The notes under the pieces are model-generated. The model did not search any database, was not told the origin of the DNA, and was given only the letters and a program-made list of their open reading frames with translations. The position numbers and the translations under genes were made by a program. A stretch of DNA of 8,780 nucleotides from Acidobacteriota bacterium (GTDB lineage: Bacteria; Acidobacteriota; Terriglobia; Acidiferrales; UBA7541): the NCBI GenBank assembly GCA_003224075.1, contig QHYF01000191.1, positions 1-8,780 on the forward strand, read 5' to 3'. This document shows, in pieces, positions 6,901-8,780 of this stretch. Position 1 is the stretch's first letter. Every line of letters starts with the position of its first letter.

Positions 6901-7786
6901 ACAGGTGACTCACCTCCACCTGTTCGCCACGCGCACGGCGCACGGCGGCCTCAACGGCGCGCTTGACCAGCGCACCTACGACCTCCCTCTTGTATTCGGC
7001 TGAGCCGCGCATATCGCTTTGCGGATCGCAGGCTGTGCGAGCCGCCTCGGCCGCAGCCGCGATTGTTTTTTCGGACAGACGCTGTCCCCGAAGCGCGCTT
7101 TCTGCCTCGCTTGGCCGCACGGGTGTAAGACCGACGCAACCCAACGCGATGGAAGCTTCCTTGCACGTGTCGCCCTCGACCGTTAACTGCACTGCGGCGC
7201 TCGCGGTGGGATAGACTGGCGCGGCTCGTTTGAAGGCGATATAGGCGCCCCCGCTTCCCTTGGGCGGCAACTGAATCGAGATTTCACTCACCAATTCATC
7301 GTGGCTCAGCGCGGTCGTGTACGCATCCTTCACAAAATCGCGAAGGGGAATGCTTCGCTTCCTCTTGCCGTCGAAGCAGTGAACATCCGTCGTAAGAGTC
7401 ATCAAGACCGTCGCCCAATCGCCGCTCGGATCAGCCTCGGCCAGCGACCCGCCGATTGTCCCGCGGTTTCTCACCTGCACATCGGCAATGCCCGCTGCAC
7501 AGTCGTGAAGGATGGTGATCTTCGCCGCAGCGGCCGAATCCTGAATCTCAGCGTGCCGTGTGAGCGGGCCGATATGGATGGCGCCATTCTCTTGCTTGAT
7601 GTAGGAAATTCCCTGTATAAAATTCAAATCCACCAGGTGGGCAGGATTCGCAAAGCGCAGCTTCATCAAAGGAATTAAGCTCTGACCGCCCGCTAAGAGC
7701 TTCGCCTCCTCGCCCAACTGTGACAACATCTCTGTCGCTTCGCGCAGCGAGCTCGCACGGTGGTAATGGAATGCTCGCGGATACAT
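6893..7786 (-). CDS. FAD-binding medium subunit of the molybdenum hydroxylase (CoxM-like)
   Basis: This 297-residue flavoprotein passes electrons from the iron-sulfur subunit to the external acceptor. It starts with FHYHRASSLREATEML and has the FAD pyrophosphate-binding AGGQS (32-36) and TIGGS (110-114) motifs, followed by the DP pair at 119-120 and the CO dehydrogenase flavoprotein C-terminal domain (from about 180). Length and domain order match CoxM, CutM and NdhF-type subunits. The ATG at 7786 has GGAA seven bases upstream. It is the first structural gene of the operon, 93 nt after the regulator gene; I see no convincing promoter in that gap, although a separate one cannot be excluded. 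It overlaps the small-subunit gene by 8 nt. Confidence 0.96.
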   Translation of the reverse strand: MYPRAFHYHRASSLREATEMLSQLGEEAKLLAGGQSLIPLMKLRFANPAHLVDLNFIQGISYIKQENGAIHIGPLTRHAEIQDSAAAAKITILHDCAAGIADVQVRNRGTIGGSLAEADPSGDWATVLMTLTTDVHCFDGKRKRSIPLRDFVKDAYTTALSHDELVSEISIQLPPKGSGGAYIAFKRAAPVYPTASAAVQLTVEGDTCKEASIALGCVGLTPVRPSEAESALRGQRLSEKTIAAAAEAARTACDPQSDMRGSAEYKREVVGALVKRAVEAAVRRARGEQVEVSHLYA

Positions 7787-7879
7787 CGGTGGCTTCCGTA
7801 TTCCTTTCGTGAAGCTCTGCGCTCCCGTGCGCGATCCGCAGCTCGAGTGCCCTGCAGCTTTCCGCGAGCCAGTTGGCGC

Positions 7880-8557
7880 CTACTTCCTGCTCTCCTGCAG
7901 CGCCTGCTGACCCATGATCTGGGTTAATCGGGACTCCGAATCGTGCAAGTGTTGGGCGATGAGCCTCGCACATTCTGCCAGTTCGCCCGCGGTCAAGAGC
8001 TCATAAATGCGGCGATGCACGGGCACCAAGCCTCCAGGATCATCATGCTTGCGATCAACCAGCACCATGCCCATCCGCAGCTCGCCGATCAGCTTCTGAT
8101 AGAACGACTCGAGTCGGCGGTTTCGAAGAAACCGGATCAGCAGCGTGTGAAATTGCAGATCGAATCGCACGGCGCGAACCCAGTCGACTTCGTCGACCGC
8201 GCGTTCGTAGCCTTCCAGCGAGCCTCGAAGCTCAGAAAACACTTCCGTGGAGTCTGGTTTTGCCGCCAAGACGGCGGGGATTTCAAGCAGGCGCCTTACC
8301 TGGTAAATCTCGGCGACGTCCTTTAAGGAAAGATGCGCGACACTGACGCCGCGATGAGCGCTCCGCTTCAGCAAACCCTCGAGAGACAAAATTCGAGTGG
8401 CCTCTCGCACTGTGTTCCGGGAAACCCCAAGCGACGCGGCCGTGGAAATCTCCTGCAAGGCAGTGCCGGGCGGCAATTCGCCATTCAGGATCCTCTGCCG
8501 CAGGATGGAAGCGACCTGGTCGGCCACGGAGATCCTGGTGATTTCCGCGAGTTCCAT
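7880..8557 (-). CDS. GntR family transcriptional regulator, FCD domain (FadR/VanR type)
   Basis: This 225-residue protein has an N-terminal winged helix (about 8-75, recognition region SLGVSRNTVREATRILSLEG) and a C-terminal all-helical FCD ligand-binding domain. The four FCD metal/ligand positions are present: Asp133 and His137 (FDLQFH), His181 (PVHRRIYELL) and His203 (AQHLHDS). In this family they hold a divalent metal that contacts carboxylate effectors, so the signal is probably an organic acid linked to the pathway (inference). The ATG at 8557 is preceded by GGAGG at 8565-8561, with slightly short spacing. A TTG at 8602 in the same frame would add 15 residues but has no such support and would lie upstream of the likely transcription start. 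It heads the operon and faces away from the partial gene at 8730, the usual position for a local regulator acting on both sides. Confidence 0.95.
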   Translation of the reverse strand: MELAEITRISVADQVASILRQRILNGELPPGTALQEISTAASLGVSRNTVREATRILSLEGLLKRSAHRGVSVAHLSLKDVAEIYQVRRLLEIPAVLAAKPDSTEVFSELRGSLEGYERAVDEVDWVRAVRFDLQFHTLLIRFLRNRRLESFYQKLIGELRMGMVLVDRKHDDPGGLVPVHRRIYELLTAGELAECARLIAQHLHDSESRLTQIMGQQALQESRK

Positions 8558-8589
8558 ATTCCTCCACGTCAGGCGCGGGGCAGTGCGCC

Positions 8590-8618
8590 ATGTTGCGCTC
8601 AATGCCGAGACGTGTCAA
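8590..8618 (-). promoter_or_regulatory. Candidate sigma70-type promoter of the regulator and hydroxylase operon
   Basis: On the minus strand a perfect -35 box TTGACA (8618-8613) is followed after exactly 17 bases by CAACAT (8595-8590), a weak -10 that keeps the key A2 and T6. Transcription would start near 8583, giving a leader of about 25 nt that contains the GGAGG site of the GntR gene. Position and spacing fit well; the -10 is poor, as expected for a regulated promoter. Confidence 0.5.
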
Positions 8619-8619
8619 G

Positions 8620-8636
8620 TGCTGAACAATTGAGCA
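8620..8636. promoter_or_regulatory. Candidate operator 1 (imperfect 17-bp palindrome)
   Basis: TGCTGAACAATTGAGCA has arms of seven bases matching at six positions around a three-base centre. It abuts the -35 box of the minus-strand promoter and lies between the two divergent promoters. Size and symmetry suit a dimeric GntR protein. The link to the neighbouring regulator is inferred from position only. Confidence 0.45.
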
Positions 8637-8660
8637 GTCCTACTGTCCTCCGTTTTCATC

Positions 8661-8689
8661 TTGACATGCTTCACTTCGCAGCATAGGCT
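8661..8689 (+). promoter_or_regulatory. Candidate divergent sigma70-type promoter
   Basis: On the plus strand a perfect TTGACA (8661-8666) is followed after 17 bases by TAGGCT (8684-8689), again a weak -10 keeping T1, A2 and T6. Transcription would start near 8696, about 34 nt before the ATG at 8730. It mirrors the minus-strand promoter: the two -35 boxes form an inverted pair TGTCAAG (8613-8619) and CTTGACA (8660-8666). Confidence 0.45.
8667..8683. promoter_or_regulatory. Candidate operator 2 (TGCT-N9-AGCA)
   Basis: TGCTTCACTTCGCAGCA repeats the outer pattern TGCT-N9-AGCA of operator 1 with identical length. It fills the spacer of the plus-strand promoter exactly, so a bound repressor would block that promoter. 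Inner symmetry is weaker (five of seven arm positions). The centre is 47 bp from that of operator 1. Confidence 0.35.
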
Positions 8690-8729
8690 CTCGTTCCATT
8701 CTTCCCTTTCGCTCAAGGGGGAGCGGCGA

Positions 8730-8780
8730 ATGCCACCAGTCCGGCTGATTCACCCGGTCTTTAACCCGGGAGCACTTCTC
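8730..8780 (+). CDS. Start of a divergent gene, cut by the window edge
   Basis: An ATG at 8730 opens a frame of 17 codons with no stop up to the window end, reading MPPVRLIHPVFNPGALL. It is preceded by AAGGGGGAG (8715-8723) with a six-base gap to the ATG, a strong ribosome binding site, and by a candidate promoter at 8661-8689. Divergent placement next to a GntR regulator is a common arrangement for a regulated pathway gene. Too little is visible to name the product; no signal peptide can be judged from this length. Confidence 0.5.
   Translation, partial: MPPVRLIHPVFNPGALL

Noticed and set aside
3465..7786. Annotation as an aerobic CO dehydrogenase (coxMSL)
   Set aside because: The large subunit lacks the AYxCSFR loop of true form I enzymes, so only the wider xanthine dehydrogenase family is supported.
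7787..7879. Possible hairpin or internal promoter between the regulator and the FAD-subunit gene
   Set aside because: Only a five-base stem (CTGCG/CGCAG) with a long loop is visible and there is no T tract. No -35/-10 pair of good quality was found, so no terminator or promoter is claimed.

Overview
The window holds one compact, single-direction catabolic-type gene cluster on the minus strand, plus the first codons of a probable divergent gene at the right edge. DNA is G+C-rich (roughly 58-60% by eye), genes are densely packed, and there is no mobile element, RNA gene or CRISPR array that I can see. The gene content (CO-dehydrogenase-like molybdenum hydroxylase, CoxG-like protein, FCD-type GntR regulator, M20 and M24 hydrolases) is typical of soil heterotrophs such as Acidobacteria, Rokubacteria, Chloroflexi and some Proteobacteria. 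The sequence alone does not let me choose a phylum.

Layout, read in the direction of transcription from right to left. A control region (about 8558-8729) carries two back-to-back sigma70-like promoters and two 17-bp candidate operators. One promoter serves a GntR/FCD regulator (8557-7880). After a 93-nt gap come the three subunits of a xanthine dehydrogenase-family molybdenum hydroxylase with a CoxG-like protein inserted among them: FAD subunit (7786-6893), 2Fe-2S subunit (6900-6403), CoxG-like SRPBCC protein (6400-5960) and molybdopterin subunit (5924 or 5963 to 3465). Next are a ketopantoate reductase-like NADP oxidoreductase (3452-2487), an M24 (creatinase/Xaa-Pro peptidase fold) gene broken by a one-base frameshift (2503-1345), and an M20 metallohydrolase (1331-45). 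Junctions from the FAD subunit onward are overlaps or gaps of 13 nt or less, so these seven genes look like one transcript. On the plus strand, a small open frame with a strong ribosome binding site starts at 8730 and runs off the window.

How they may work together (inference): the hydroxylase would oxidise an organic substrate, probably an aldehyde or N-heterocycle rather than CO, because the active-site loop is not the CO dehydrogenase one. The reductase and the two hydrolases could then process a keto and amide-containing product, with the GntR protein sensing a carboxylated intermediate. The substrate is unknown. The most unusual points are the M24 frameshift, which falls exactly on CTT-TGA-C (the core of the release factor 2 programmed frameshift site), the symmetric divergent control region, and altered metal-ligand positions in both the M24 and M20 proteins.
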